Origin: CAYYUA01 sp964542585
Lineage (GTDB): Bacteria; Bacteroidota; Bacteroidia; CAILMK01; CAYYUA01
Direction: 5' to 3'
NCBI GenBank assembly: GCA_964542585.1
Contig: CAZIUI010000025.1
Coordinates: 1-36,035 of the forward strand
Length of the DNA: 36,035 nucleotides
Positions 25,520 to 34,797 of the stretch are shown here, piece after piece (position 1 is the stretch's first letter; every line of letters starts with the position of its first letter). The notes under the pieces were generated by a model. That model was not told where the DNA came from and did not search any database. It saw nothing but the letters and a program-made list of their open reading frames with translations. The position numbers were made by a program, and so were the translations under genes.

Positions 25520-26197
25520 TTAATTCAAGCTAAAGCGGATAGGAACCCTGTAGCGAACACGAACGGGCTTACCTCGCTGTTTCCCTGGCTTCCATTTGGG
25601 CATATTTTTAACAACGCGCAAGGCCTCCTTATTAAGTTTATCAGTTACGCCCCTACCAACTTGTACATTTGTTATACTTCCGTCTTTATTCACCACAAAG
25701 TTGACAATCACCGTACCCTCAATGCCTGCTTCTTTTGCTGAGCGGGGGTATTCAATTTCGTTTCTAAGATAGCGGAACAATTCGGATTTCCCGCCCGGAT
25801 ACTCGGGTTGCTGCTCAACTGCAACAAATATTTTAGACTCCTCTTCTGTTTTTTCACCTCCACCACTCGGCAAATCAACTGACATATCTTCTACCATGTC
25901 AGCACTTTGCACGTCTGGTTGGTCATCTTCTACCTCTACATCATCCTCTACCACTTCAATTTCCGGAGGGGCGGGGGGCTTAGGCTTCTTTTTCTTTTGT
26001 TTCGTTACTTCAGCAATTTGACTTTCATCCGGTACATTAATGTCACTTGACATTTCCTGCTGGGATTGATCATAGCTAGTCCATTGGAAAGCGACAATCA
26101 CAAGGCCAACAGCAACCACTAGCCCTATCAGAAAAAAATTACCAAAAAACCCAGCCTGACGCTCTACATCTGCCCTCTTGGTTTTCTTTGACTCCAT
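25520..26197 (-). CDS. tonB: Energy transducer TonB-family protein
   Basis: A 225-residue inner-membrane protein. A short basic N-terminus is followed by one membrane helix (about 19-41), then a periplasmic linker with KKKKPKPPAPPE (about 67-80) and a markedly acidic stretch of Glu/Asp/Val. The C-terminal TonB domain covers about 130-225 (YPGGKSELFRYLRNEI, GIEGTVIVNFVVNKDGSI, MPKWKPGKQRGKPV). It would couple the proton-motive force, via ExbBD, to outer-membrane receptors such as SusC-like porins; ExbBD are not in this window. It is the last gene of the minus-strand block, 82 bases after gcvH, and ends at a strong terminator. Confidence 0.92.
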   Translation of the reverse strand: MESKKTKRADVERQAGFFGNFFLIGLVVAVGLVIVAFQWTSYDQSQQEMSSDINVPDESQIAEVTKQKKKKPKPPAPPEIEVVEDDVEVEDDQPDVQSADMVEDMSVDLPSGGGEKTEEESKIFVAVEQQPEYPGGKSELFRYLRNEIEYPRSAKEAGIEGTVIVNFVVNKDGSITNVQVGRGVTDKLNKEALRVVKNMPKWKPGKQRGKPVRVRYRVPIRFSLN

Positions 26198-26204
26198 AAA
26201 TTAC

Positions 26205-26237
26205 GGTTTAAAAAAATTAATCGTTATTTAAACGATT
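26205..26237 (-). terminator. Weak hairpin plus T-run between gcvH and tonB
   Basis: On the minus strand, AATCGTT and AACGATT (26237-26231 and 26225-26219) form a perfect 7-bp stem with a 5-base loop, followed by AATTTTTTT. The stem is AT-rich, so at most a partial attenuator; it could instead be a protein-binding dyad. Confidence 0.3.
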
Positions 26238-26279
26238 TAGAAGCCTTTTTATTGCCTCTATACCAGTTGTTGAAATTTT

Positions 26280-26660
26280 TTATTCAACCATTTCCTTATA
26301 GCTAGATGCACTCATTAGTTGCTCTAGTTCTGAAGGATCTGATAGCTTAACCTTGATCATCCAACCATCTTCGTAGGGCTTTTCATTAACCTTTTCGGGT
26401 TCTTCTTCCAGGTCTTCATTGAAAGACTGGATTTCACCAGAAACCGGCATGTATAAGTCTGATACAGTTTTTACAGCTTCCACGGTGCCAAACACCTCTC
26501 CATTATTTAATGTCTGACCTTCGGTTTCCACATCTACATACACAATATCGCCAAGCTCGCTTTGGGCAAAATCCGTAATCCCAATATAGACCGTACTATC
26601 ATCTACACTTTTTACCCATTCATGGTCTTTGCTGTATTTTAGTTCTTGTGGGAATTCCAT
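26280..26660 (-). CDS. gcvH: Glycine cleavage system H protein
   Basis: A 126-residue lipoyl carrier protein that shuttles the aminomethyl group between the P, T and L proteins of glycine cleavage. The opening KYSKDHEWVK and the lipoylation site EAVKTVSDLYMPVSGE with K64 are diagnostic, as is the C-terminal GWMIKVKLSDPSEL. ATG at 26660. The other glycine-cleavage genes are not in the window. It lies 115 bases downstream of sprA on the same strand, a position I recall from other Bacteroidota. A possible own promoter is noted at 26722-26753. Confidence 0.96.
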   Translation of the reverse strand: MEFPQELKYSKDHEWVKSVDDSTVYIGITDFAQSELGDIVYVDVETEGQTLNNGEVFGTVEAVKTVSDLYMPVSGEIQSFNEDLEEEPEKVNEKPYEDGWMIKVKLSDPSELEQLMSASSYKEMVE

Positions 26661-26721
26661 ATAACGTGGTTTTTGCTTAACGCTCGTAAAACTGTAGGTT
26701 GAGCTTTTTCATTACTAATAA

Positions 26722-26753
26722 CAAATATGTAGTTTCCGTGCGAAATTAGCAAA
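26722..26753 (-). promoter_or_regulatory. Possible gcvH promoter in the sprA-gcvH gap
   Basis: On the minus strand, TTTG (26753-26750), a 20-base spacer, then CATATTTG (26729-26722), one base off TAnnTTTG. It lies 61 bases before the gcvH start. It could give gcvH and tonB expression independent of sprA. Confidence 0.3.
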
Positions 26754-26775
26754 GGAGAAACGGGCCTACTTGATT

Positions 26776-29700
26776 TTAGGGGCCTCTACCGGGTCTTTGA
26801 TTGCCGCCACCCGGTTGCCTGTTCCCGCCACCGCGGTTCCCGCCACGGGCGCCTCCTCCAAGCGTATATCGAAGGGAAAAACCAAAATTGGTATTGCGCC
26901 TTGGGAAGCTGTTAGTAGTAGCCGGATTGGTGATGCTTCGGTTAAAGAAAATCCTCAGGCGCAGGTTCTCGTTGATCTGGTAGTTGACATTAGGTTTAAT
27001 CTCAATATTGGTTTGACCACTCACAGGTTCTGGGCTGGTTTCATCAAGCTGCCGGATAGTTGTTTTATTATCCCGGATTCTGAAGTCAAGACGGAAGTTT
27101 AGCTCATTATCCAGAACCACTTTTTCCCCATCAATACGGAAGGGCACCACGAATTCCTGTGTTCGATAACCGGCTCCAATGGTAAAAGTATTGGATATGA
27201 CTTCAGTCAGGCGATTGTTGGTCAGCCGGAAAGCCAGCTGCCGAGTTTTACTGAATTCCAGTCGGGTTGTCCAATCATTTGACCAGGTAATATCGATTCC
27301 GATAAGCGGGGATAACGATTCATTAATGGTAATTTGTGGAATTTCATATTCCGGATTAAAGTTATCACCGTTTTCAATATCTTCTACGGTCGCTTCAGGG
27401 TTGTAGCGGAGTTCAGTGTTAAAATTGTTTACCTGATAAGTGGATTGGTAACCATGACTAAGACTGATATTATCAACAAGGTCTTCCAAGAGTTCAAGCT
27501 TGCTTAAGCCATTGTAAGTAAGCCGCCAGTTTGGAGCGGGCAAATCCGGAAATGCGGACAAGTCAACATTGCTAGCGCTTTTCCCTGAGTAAGCAGCAAT
27601 AAAAGCTGGAATCAGGACTTCCTGGGAGTTGCGGGAATATCCTTTCGGGAATTGCGTCTCAGGATCAATGACCCCACTTTCTGAAAGCCGCTCGGCTATG
27701 GTTCGTCTGTTCGCCTCAAATTGTTGAAATAATGGAGAAATACCATTGTTGTTTTCTCCTATAAAGGTAGTAGGGAGGGAGAAGAATGAAACACTGTAGC
27801 TACCGTTTGTTTGTGGCGGGTTAGCAGTATCAAAAACCCCTCGATCAGGGTAATAGCGGAACGTTCTTGATGTATTTCGACTTTGCCGCTTGTTAAAGTT
27901 AACGTTAATACGTAATCCATCAATGGGTTCTACAAGCGCCTGCCCTCGCAGGTTTCGCTGCACATTCTGGGTATAGGGACGGTTAAGATCTGGATTTTTC
28001 GTAAGCCACCCGTTTTCTATGGAACGTTGCTGAACATTGGTTTGCCGCCCAAATAAGAAAGGCACAGTAGGAGCATTATTCCCAAAATCCTGCCCAAAGT
28101 AATCGGGTTTAGGCAAAAAGCCATTTAAACCGGACCCCCTGGAGATGCTGTAATTCAGATTGATGTTACGGACGCTCATGAGCCCACGGCTAGCAATCTC
28201 GGCCGCATTGATCAGCCCTTCATTCACATCTACATCGTTCATGGTCGGCTTTTCACCGGCAGAGGTATCTGGCATTTGTTTTACAGCTTTCCATTCATTC
28301 ACCAGTTCATCCAACTTGTTCTTTTTGATGCGCTCCACATTATCACCTCCCCGGTTAATTGTTTTGAAAAACTCCACTTTGTTGTACAGGCGCCTTAACT
28401 GAAGCTGGTTATTAAGCTGTATTTCCTGCGAGTTATTGATAGAATTACCCCGATCTTTTTGAGCCTGCGGAGCTGTTTGCCATTGATAGGTGCCGTCATA
28501 GCTTGCCTGTAGAGAGGTCCAATCCATAAAGGGGAATTTCTGAAGGGGGACGTCATAGGTAAGTCCAGCCCGCTGCTGGAAGCGTTGCGGGCGGCCACCG
28601 TTCAAAAGGTTTGAGCGAATGGAATCGCGGGCTTCCTGATCGACTTCGCCACGGGGCTCATCAATGGCAGCGGTCATAGTGGCACTGTAGTTTAATTTGA
28701 GGGAACGGGTAAGGTCCCAGCGTAAGTTGTAGACCCGATCCATAGTAAAGGTCTTGCTGTAATTGGTTGGCTGGATGACATCGGCTGCCGTATTTGAACG
28801 AAATTGAAACTCATTATACCGCCGGTTCAGCTCCGTCCGGAAACCAATAGAAGACGGTAAATAATTGAAGTTGAAATCCCTAATGGGCTTAAGAATACCA
28901 GCATCACCAATGTCCCGGAATGGTCTTACAGGTTGGTTTTGGAAGCTGTAATTGTAGTTCAAAAGGCCGCGGTAGATGGTCTCCCTGTCATAACTTTTTC
29001 TCACATTCCGATTAAAGCGTTTTTTATACGAATAGGTGGCACTGAAGTTTTCGATGTCCAACATACTTTTATCCTGATTACCACCAGTCTGGGTTTTGCG
29101 CACGTTGGTGAAACTCAAGCTTTGCTGCTTAGTAAAGTCCTGAACTCTCCGTTTAATCGAATCCTTTTCTGTTTCTGAACCGGCAAGGCCTAATCTTGTC
29201 TCCAGCAGAACATCGCGGTTAAGGGGGTTATAACGAGGGGTCGCTATTTCCTCGGAGTGACTGTAAAACATGGGGATCTTAACCCCAGATTCCTCATTAA
29301 AGAACTTTCCAAGATTCACGGATGATTGGAAATTAAAACCCCGGACATCCTCTTGGCTTCTTTCCTGCAGAGATGCTGCTAAACCGCCAAATCCAATGGT
29401 CTTACGGTTACCGGAAAGGGTCATCTCAGCAAAATCAGCAAGCTTCGTATTGACCTGTCCCCTGGCAGCCCAACCGCTCTGATCATCAAAATCTGAAACC
29501 CGTAGTTCGTTAACCCAAACATCACCGCTTAAGGAGCGGCCGTTATCATTGGGACGGCCTTTGCTATCGGGGTTCCACACCCCGACCATGAGGGATTGTA
29601 TATCACTGAGATCCGGTTGTCCTAGGATGGTAATTTTCCCATCACCTTCAGGAGCATCCATTGTAAAAGGCTTTTGCAAAGATTGGTTTGACCGGTCTCG

Positions 29701-32700
29701 TTCTAGCTTTGCGTCCACTAACGCTTTGATAGGGAAATTAACCTTATTGGCATCCGGCCAGATTTGATCAGGATCTGTAGTGCCGGGCGAGGTCACCTTT
29801 AGCGGAATCGCATACTCGTAGTAATTCTGACTAAAGTCTGTACCCATGCGGACAAATAACCACACGTCCCCATCACGCATCGCCTGCCCCTCTGCGTGGG
29901 CATACATTTTTAGCTTTTTATACCGGCGCAGGTTATAGGAAGTTCGCTTAATGGCAGCCCTGGAACTGTTATCTTCTAATCCTTTAAACTTAAGCGTCAG
30001 TGACTGTTCGTTCCTGCGCAAGAGTTCAGAGGTTGTGTAGCGCACTTCCCGCTGGATACCTGGGGGCAAGACATAAGGCACGGGCCTGCGCTGCCCGTTT
30101 TCTTCAATGTTGACGGTTGAAATGTTAAAAGAAGCGCTATCAATGGGATCATTACCAATATCAGGGCCCAGGGATTTGGCATCTTCACGGTACTGCCGCC
30201 AATCGCTCCGAACCAGGTTTAACCGGCCGAAGCGGCAAATAATGCTATCCGTAAAGCCGGTGAAAAACATCCGCATGAAACGAATAGAGGTAAAGCCCTG
30301 GATATTACCCACTTTTTTATCAAAAGAGCGGACTGGTACCCGAAACTGGTACCAGGTGATCTCCTCCGTTTGTTCATTGGCCAGTTCTACATCTACGCTA
30401 TGCTGGTTAACGATATAATTACGCCCAACCTGGAGTTCCTCAGGTTTAAGATCTACTTTGTACTGGTAGTAATTCTCCACGCGATTAAGGGTGAAATCAT
30501 TGTTGATATCTTCTACATCAGGTTTTAGAGCAGCAGAATTAGAAAAATCACTTGGCCACTGTTCAGGGGTAGGCGAGTTACCCTGTGAATTATTGAAATC
30601 TAAATACCTCCGAATGATGGAATGTTCATTCTGGTTGTGAAAATCACTCCTGTAGAACCGGTAGTTATCTGCAGAGGGGTCTTCCTGGGCTTGTTGAACA
30701 GCTTCAGAGTTGGGGCCATATTGCTGTCGCAGGCGTTGAATAAAAGTACTATCAAACCTTTCCTGCTCACGCTCATCTGTTAGCCCATCAAATCCCACAT
30801 CCTGGTTTGGTCTTGAACTTGGATCATTGGAAAAAGCAAAGTTGATAGGCGAAGAAACCGGTACATAACCCCAAACAGTTTCCTGAACCTCATCCCCCAA
30901 ATCTCCATCCTCGGGCATTCCATTTTCGTAGAATGTAGCGCCATCTTTCAGGATATCCTCGGATATGTTGCCAAGGTTTATGTACATTTCACCGCCATCA
31001 TTCTCAGGCCGGTATTTAAAGGGATTCATCAGCCAAAATTCTACGAATTGGATGTTGTTGGCCTGAAAATCCGGCTGTTGCATTGCTCTCATGATCCCTC
31101 CCCATTTCTCTTCCGGGTTTCTCAACTTACCATTGGCCTTAATAGCGCTGGCATTGTAGTTATAAGGACCACGGATATTGGGAAAGTAAGCAATATCAAA
31201 GGTGTTGAGGTTGCTAGGGACCCCGGTAGGATTTTGCCTGTTACGAAAAACCTCTCTGATATCCACCCTGCGCATGTAATGATTAGACTGCATCTGGCGG
31301 TCTCTTGCTATATGGTTGGGTGTAAAGCGGTTATTCCGGTAAAAAAGGTTATCGATCTGGTACCAGGCAATCTTAGCTCGTTGATCGTTGTAGGATAGGT
31401 TATCCACTTTTCCGCCATTCGGAATGAGGTCAGGCTGCTTAGCTGGCGTACTGGCTAAACTCCAGTCTCTCACAACTCTCAGATCAATGGAGCTTTCCGT
31501 TCCTTCAAAGTCATCCAGGTAAGAGGTTCCTTTAGGGCCCGAATTGTTTGGCTGGCCAGGCACCAAATGGGCAAACTCGCCCTGTAAAGATACTGAGCTC
31601 TCAGCCTTGGTCTCAACTAAGGGGATGTTATCAACCAATTCAGTCAAATAGCGGGACTTGGTCTCGTAGGAACCGTCCACCCCCCATTTGATATTGGCTA
31701 CCGGCTCGTTTCCTACATTGGTTTTTTGCACGATAGGCGTTTCGCGTTGATAAAGGAAGGTTCCCCCTAAGTTAAAGTTATCGCTAACTTTGTAGTCAAA
31801 ACGGTTACCGATAAAAGTTTTGCGCTGGGCTGAAAATACTTGATTACTTTCTGCACTTACCTGGATGTTCTGTCCGGAATTTAACAACTGCTCATTGAGA
31901 ATTTTAACTCGTCCCAGGGTGTAATCTACCGTATAATCTGTGCCCTCCTGTAGTTCAACGCCTCCGGAGGTGACTTTTACAGAATTCTTAGGAATGTTAA
32001 TGGCATTCAGGGAGATCGACTGGCCGGTAGAGGATTGGTAAGTTCCTTGTAATACAAATTTGTTTTTATCCTGTTGCTGTTCTGCTATGAACTTGGTGGA
32101 ATCATACAGGGCATCAAAAACATACTTGTTAGCCTTTTGACCATCCGGATCTTGAAACCTGTTTTCCAGCCCCTGACCAAATGGCTCAACCAGCGGGAAA
32201 ATGATCCTCCCATTTTTAGGCATGATCGTTCGGCGGGGAATGAAATCAAATAACCCATCTGGTCTTGGTTCCTGCTGTGGGTTAAGTTGGTCCAACCCCA
32301 GGGCCTGAATTAAAGGCTTGTTAGTTAATTCGGGTTCCTTTTGCACGGGAATGTAATTCAGGTCACCGCCACTGGCATCATCTTCATAAATAACCTGAAA
32401 CCGGAAATTCTCACGCCCGATTTGAAAGCCCCCTATGGAGTAAATATTCTTCATCATCAGGTCCCAAATGGGCCTGTCGATCAGCGGAGCCGTACTTTTT
32501 AATAATTTTAGGAAAAGGACCTTCGGATCCTCTGCTTCAGAGCTTTGGGATCGGGAAAATTCCCCCACCTGGTAACGCTCACCATTGATCGTATACTCAA
32601 AAGCAACCGCCATGGCTTCATCATCATCCAGGGTTTTGTTCAGGGAAACAAAACCCAGCCTTGGGAAGACGGTGTAATCCGATTGGTCTAGCTTTCGGGC

Positions 32701-34065
32701 ATTGCTGATCTGAAGGTAATCCTGCCCGTTGTTAAAGTTGGGATCATTAATCTGACGCAGGCACTGACTGGCATTTTGCTTATCGCGGTAACAAGGCCTA
32801 GAGGTTAATTCCTGGTAAAGGGTATTGGCATTGTTACCAGGATATTCTTGATTAGACCCCCGGATGAAGTTGCCCACTTTGGCGTTGTAGGGGTCAGGCC
32901 GGCCTAGATCGGAAAAGCCTAGTACGTTCCGGGTGTTTCGGCGCTCACCCCGCTGGTTGGTCACCCATATCTCAACCCGCTCCACCTTCGCCTGTGAGGT
33001 AACATTCGGCAGGTTTTCCATGGCCTCATTAAAATTTTCCCGGAAGAATTGAGCCAGGAAAAAGTGCCTGTTCTCATCGTAATTAGTGACCTCTACATCA
33101 AATTCTTTACGCTGTGCCCCACCTCTGACGTTCAGGGTCTTCTTTTCACTTCGCTTTTGGGAGAGGACGGTGGTCATTTTTAGCCTACCGAACTGAAGCT
33201 TGGTTTTAATACCAAACAAGCTTTGGGTACCATCAATAAGGGTTCCGGGGACCGGCATGTTAATGTTACCCAATTCTATGGCCTGAACAATTTCATCCTC
33301 ATCGCCTTGGTAGTTAAGTTTTATTTGATTGTCAAACTGAAATTGGGATTCGGTATTGTAATTGATACCAACATCAATGCGGTCGGCTATTGTACCGTTA
33401 ACGTTGAGGTTGATATTCTGATCAAATTTGAATTGACCCGTTCGCTGTTGCCGGAGATCAAAAGCCGGATTTTCTACCGTATTGAACTCCCCTTTAAAAG
33501 TAAGTTCAGCTGATCCGCGAGGCTGAATGTCTATAATTCCCCCACTCAGGATTTGATCAATAAGGTTTTCTCCCAGGTCAATTTCGGGTAGGAGCCCTTG
33601 ATCCCTGGCAAAATTTTGTTCCTGTGAGCGTTCCTGGAAGTATTCACGCTCAGCCTCTTTGCCTCGCTCTTTGCGGTAGTCTTCAATGGATTTAGTCTTT
33701 TGCTCACCTATGGGCTCCCCACCGACCTTTTTTTGGATGTTGTAATTCTCCAGCGAAGAATCCAGCTCTGTGGATTCGTCTATAGCCTCCGTATCACCCA
33801 GGTTGAAGGGATGATCCTGTTTTTGGTCTGAGGTGAAAGGATTGTCATCGTCCCCGGCTAAGGGATAAGGCAGCTCATCTGAGGTATCAGATGGGGTATA
33901 GCTGTCACGGTTTTGTGTGGTATCATTATTGTTCCCAAAAGGTTGTTGACCCGTGACCGAGGATGGAAAGGCCATTACCCCACAAAAGCAAACCCCAAAA
34001 ATCCCGAAAATTGTACGCGTTCGTTTGATTGCGTTCAAGATTGCCTTTTGATTTTCCCTTGCCAA
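26776..34065 (-). CDS. sprA: SprA (Sov), outer-membrane translocon of the type IX secretion system
   Basis: A giant protein of 2429 residues in the longest reading, close to Flavobacterium SprA (about 2400). SprA forms the very large beta-barrel through which T9SS cargo leaves the outer membrane, which gliding and many secreted hydrolases need. Visible support: a signal-like helix (TIFGIFGVCFCGVMAF), a long Asp/Glu-rich N-terminal stretch, the family segment GTSYLDDFEGTESSIDLR near 845, dozens of alternating beta strands, and a C-terminal strand (NFGFSLRYTLGGG) followed by a Gly/Arg/Asn/Gln tail. No ATG precedes the signal peptide in frame. The start is TTG at 34065, or TTG at 34038, which has AAAAGG 5 bases upstream and gives a shorter signal peptide. 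It follows ruvA by 7 bases. Other T9SS core genes are not in the window. Confidence 0.96.
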   Translation of the reverse strand: MARENQKAILNAIKRTRTIFGIFGVCFCGVMAFPSSVTGQQPFGNNNDTTQNRDSYTPSDTSDELPYPLAGDDDNPFTSDQKQDHPFNLGDTEAIDESTELDSSLENYNIQKKVGGEPIGEQKTKSIEDYRKERGKEAEREYFQERSQEQNFARDQGLLPEIDLGENLIDQILSGGIIDIQPRGSAELTFKGEFNTVENPAFDLRQQRTGQFKFDQNINLNVNGTIADRIDVGINYNTESQFQFDNQIKLNYQGDEDEIVQAIELGNINMPVPGTLIDGTQSLFGIKTKLQFGRLKMTTVLSQKRSEKKTLNVRGGAQRKEFDVEVTNYDENRHFFLAQFFRENFNEAMENLPNVTSQAKVERVEIWVTNQRGERRNTRNVLGFSDLGRPDPYNAKVGNFIRGSNQEYPGNNANTLYQELTSRPCYRDKQNASQCLRQINDPNFNNGQDYLQISNARKLDQSDYTVFPRLGFVSLNKTLDDDEAMAVAFEYTINGERYQVGEFSRSQSSEAEDPKVLFLKLLKSTAPLIDRPIWDLMMKNIYSIGGFQIGRENFRFQVIYEDDASGGDLNYIPVQKEPELTNKPLIQALGLDQLNPQQEPRPDGLFDFIPRRTIMPKNGRIIFPLVEPFGQGLENRFQDPDGQKANKYVFDALYDSTKFIAEQQQDKNKFVLQGTYQSSTGQSISLNAINIPKNSVKVTSGGVELQEGTDYTVDYTLGRVKILNEQLLNSGQNIQVSAESNQVFSAQRKTFIGNRFDYKVSDNFNLGGTFLYQRETPIVQKTNVGNEPVANIKWGVDGSYETKSRYLTELVDNIPLVETKAESSVSLQGEFAHLVPGQPNNSGPKGTSYLDDFEGTESSIDLRVVRDWSLASTPAKQPDLIPNGGKVDNLSYNDQRAKIAWYQIDNLFYRNNRFTPNHIARDRQMQSNHYMRRVDIREVFRNRQNPTGVPSNLNTFDIAYFPNIRGPYNYNASAIKANGKLRNPEEKWGGIMRAMQQPDFQANNIQFVEFWLMNPFKYRPENDGGEMYINLGNISEDILKDGATFYENGMPEDGDLGDEVQETVWGYVPVSSPINFAFSNDPSSRPNQDVGFDGLTDEREQERFDSTFIQRLRQQYGPNSEAVQQAQEDPSADNYRFYRSDFHNQNEHSIIRRYLDFNNSQGNSPTPEQWPSDFSNSAALKPDVEDINNDFTLNRVENYYQYKVDLKPEELQVGRNYIVNQHSVDVELANEQTEEITWYQFRVPVRSFDKKVGNIQGFTSIRFMRMFFTGFTDSIICRFGRLNLVRSDWRQYREDAKSLGPDIGNDPIDSASFNISTVNIEENGQRRPVPYVLPPGIQREVRYTTSELLRRNEQSLTLKFKGLEDNSSRAAIKRTSYNLRRYKKLKMYAHAEGQAMRDGDVWLFVRMGTDFSQNYYEYAIPLKVTSPGTTDPDQIWPDANKVNFPIKALVDAKLERDRSNQSLQKPFTMDAPEGDGKITILGQPDLSDIQSLMVGVWNPDSKGRPNDNGRSLSGDVWVNELRVSDFDDQSGWAARGQVNTKLADFAEMTLSGNRKTIGFGGLAASLQERSQEDVRGFNFQSSVNLGKFFNEESGVKIPMFYSHSEEIATPRYNPLNRDVLLETRLGLAGSETEKDSIKRRVQDFTKQQSLSFTNVRKTQTGGNQDKSMLDIENFSATYSYKKRFNRNVRKSYDRETIYRGLLNYNYSFQNQPVRPFRDIGDAGILKPIRDFNFNYLPSSIGFRTELNRRYNEFQFRSNTAADVIQPTNYSKTFTMDRVYNLRWDLTRSLKLNYSATMTAAIDEPRGEVDQEARDSIRSNLLNGGRPQRFQQRAGLTYDVPLQKFPFMDWTSLQASYDGTYQWQTAPQAQKDRGNSINNSQEIQLNNQLQLRRLYNKVEFFKTINRGGDNVERIKKNKLDELVNEWKAVKQMPDTSAGEKPTMNDVDVNEGLINAAEIASRGLMSVRNINLNYSISRGSGLNGFLPKPDYFGQDFGNNAPTVPFLFGRQTNVQQRSIENGWLTKNPDLNRPYTQNVQRNLRGQALVEPIDGLRINVNFNKRQSRNTSRTFRYYPDRGVFDTANPPQTNGSYSVSFFSLPTTFIGENNNGISPLFQQFEANRRTIAERLSESGVIDPETQFPKGYSRNSQEVLIPAFIAAYSGKSASNVDLSAFPDLPAPNWRLTYNGLSKLELLEDLVDNISLSHGYQSTYQVNNFNTELRYNPEATVEDIENGDNFNPEYEIPQITINESLSPLIGIDITWSNDWTTRLEFSKTRQLAFRLTNNRLTEVISNTFTIGAGYRTQEFVVPFRIDGEKVVLDNELNFRLDFRIRDNKTTIRQLDETSPEPVSGQTNIEIKPNVNYQINENLRLRIFFNRSITNPATTNSFPRRNTNFGFSLRYTLGGGARGGNRGGGNRQPGGGNQRPGRGP

Positions 34066-34072
34066 GAGATGA

Positions 34073-34663
34073 TTAAAGGATTTTTAAAGCTCTTTTTATT
34101 AGGGATTCAGTCGAGGTTGGTACTTCTGACTCTTGCATGATCTTGCTCAAAGCTTTTTCCGCCTCTGCCTGTTTAAATCCCAGCATTACCAGGCTTTCGC
34201 GGGCTTCTTGGTGATTTGCCGATCCACTACTTTCAAGCGCTTCCTGCCCCTTGTCACCAACTTCTTTTTTCAAAACGTCCTGTAATTCAACAATAATACG
34301 CTGACCTGATTTGGGCCCTACACCTTTAATTGACTTGAGAAACGAGAGGTTACCATCGATTATTGCATCTTTTAATTGAGCCGGGGTCGTATAGGAGAGG
34401 ATCATTCTGGCGGAATTAGGACCAATACCAGAAACGCTAATAAGGTTGGTGAACAACTGTTTTTCGGCAACAGTAGCAAAGCCGTATAACAACTGTGCAT
34501 CTTCCCTTACTGCTAAATAGGTGTACAAGCAACAATCTTCACTTGGCGGTAGGTGTTCATAAGTGTTCAGCGAAATGTTAACCTCATAGCCCACCCCATT
34601 CGCTTCCAGGATAACGTATGTAGGACTGTGAAAAGCCAATTGGCCCTTGATATAAGCGTACAT
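34073..34663 (-). CDS. ruvA: Holliday junction branch migration protein RuvA
   Basis: A 196-residue protein that binds four-way DNA junctions and loads the RuvB motor. The N-terminal OB domain (MYAYIKGQL, VGYEVNISLNTYEHLP) is followed by the two helix-hairpin-helix motifs (LISVSGIGPNSARMILS near 73-89 and LKSIKGVGPKSGQRIIVEL near 108-126). A flexible acidic linker and the RuvB-contacting three-helix domain III (about 148-196, MLGFKQAEAEKALSKIM) complete it. ATG at 34663; a canonical promoter lies 36-65 bases upstream. It is the first gene of the ruvA-sprA-gcvH-tonB block. Confidence 0.96.
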   Translation of the reverse strand: MYAYIKGQLAFHSPTYVILEANGVGYEVNISLNTYEHLPPSEDCCLYTYLAVREDAQLLYGFATVAEKQLFTNLISVSGIGPNSARMILSYTTPAQLKDAIIDGNLSFLKSIKGVGPKSGQRIIVELQDVLKKEVGDKGQEALESSGSANHQEARESLVMLGFKQAEAEKALSKIMQESEVPTSTESLIKRALKIL

Positions 34664-34698
34664 TCATTGGTTTTTAAGATCATCCCAATCAAAGCGGC

Positions 34699-34728
34699 CA
34701 AAATTAACCAATCAGGTAGTAGCGCAAA
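34699..34728 (-). promoter_or_regulatory. Promoter of ruvA-sprA
   Basis: On the minus strand, TTTG (34728-34725), an 18-base spacer, then TAATTTTG (34706-34699). Both boxes match the Bacteroidota consensus exactly. Transcription would start near 34692, about 30 bases before the ruvA ATG. Confidence 0.6.
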
Positions 34729-34744
34729 ATAAGCCTACCGAACA

Positions 34745-34774
34745 TTTGTTAGGCTCAAATTTTGTTTATATTTG
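34745..34774 (+). promoter_or_regulatory. Promoter of the PaaD-like gene
   Basis: TTTG (34745-34748), 18 bases, then TATATTTG (34767-34774), an exact consensus match with the same spacing as the divergent ruvA promoter. Transcription would start near 34781, which excludes the upstream in-frame TTG (34762) as the start and supports the ATG at 34798. Confidence 0.62.
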
Positions 34775-34797
34775 AAAAAGTAACAAAAGCCACTGTT

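Noticed and set aside
26776..26870. Repeat-like GC-rich DNA at the end of sprA as a possible repeat array
   Set aside because: It encodes the Gly/Arg-rich tail; the periodicity comes from Gly codons, not from a DNA repeat with spacers.
34762..34797. N-terminal extension of the PaaD-like gene from a TTG
   Set aside because: These bases hold the promoter's -7 box, so they would not be transcribed.
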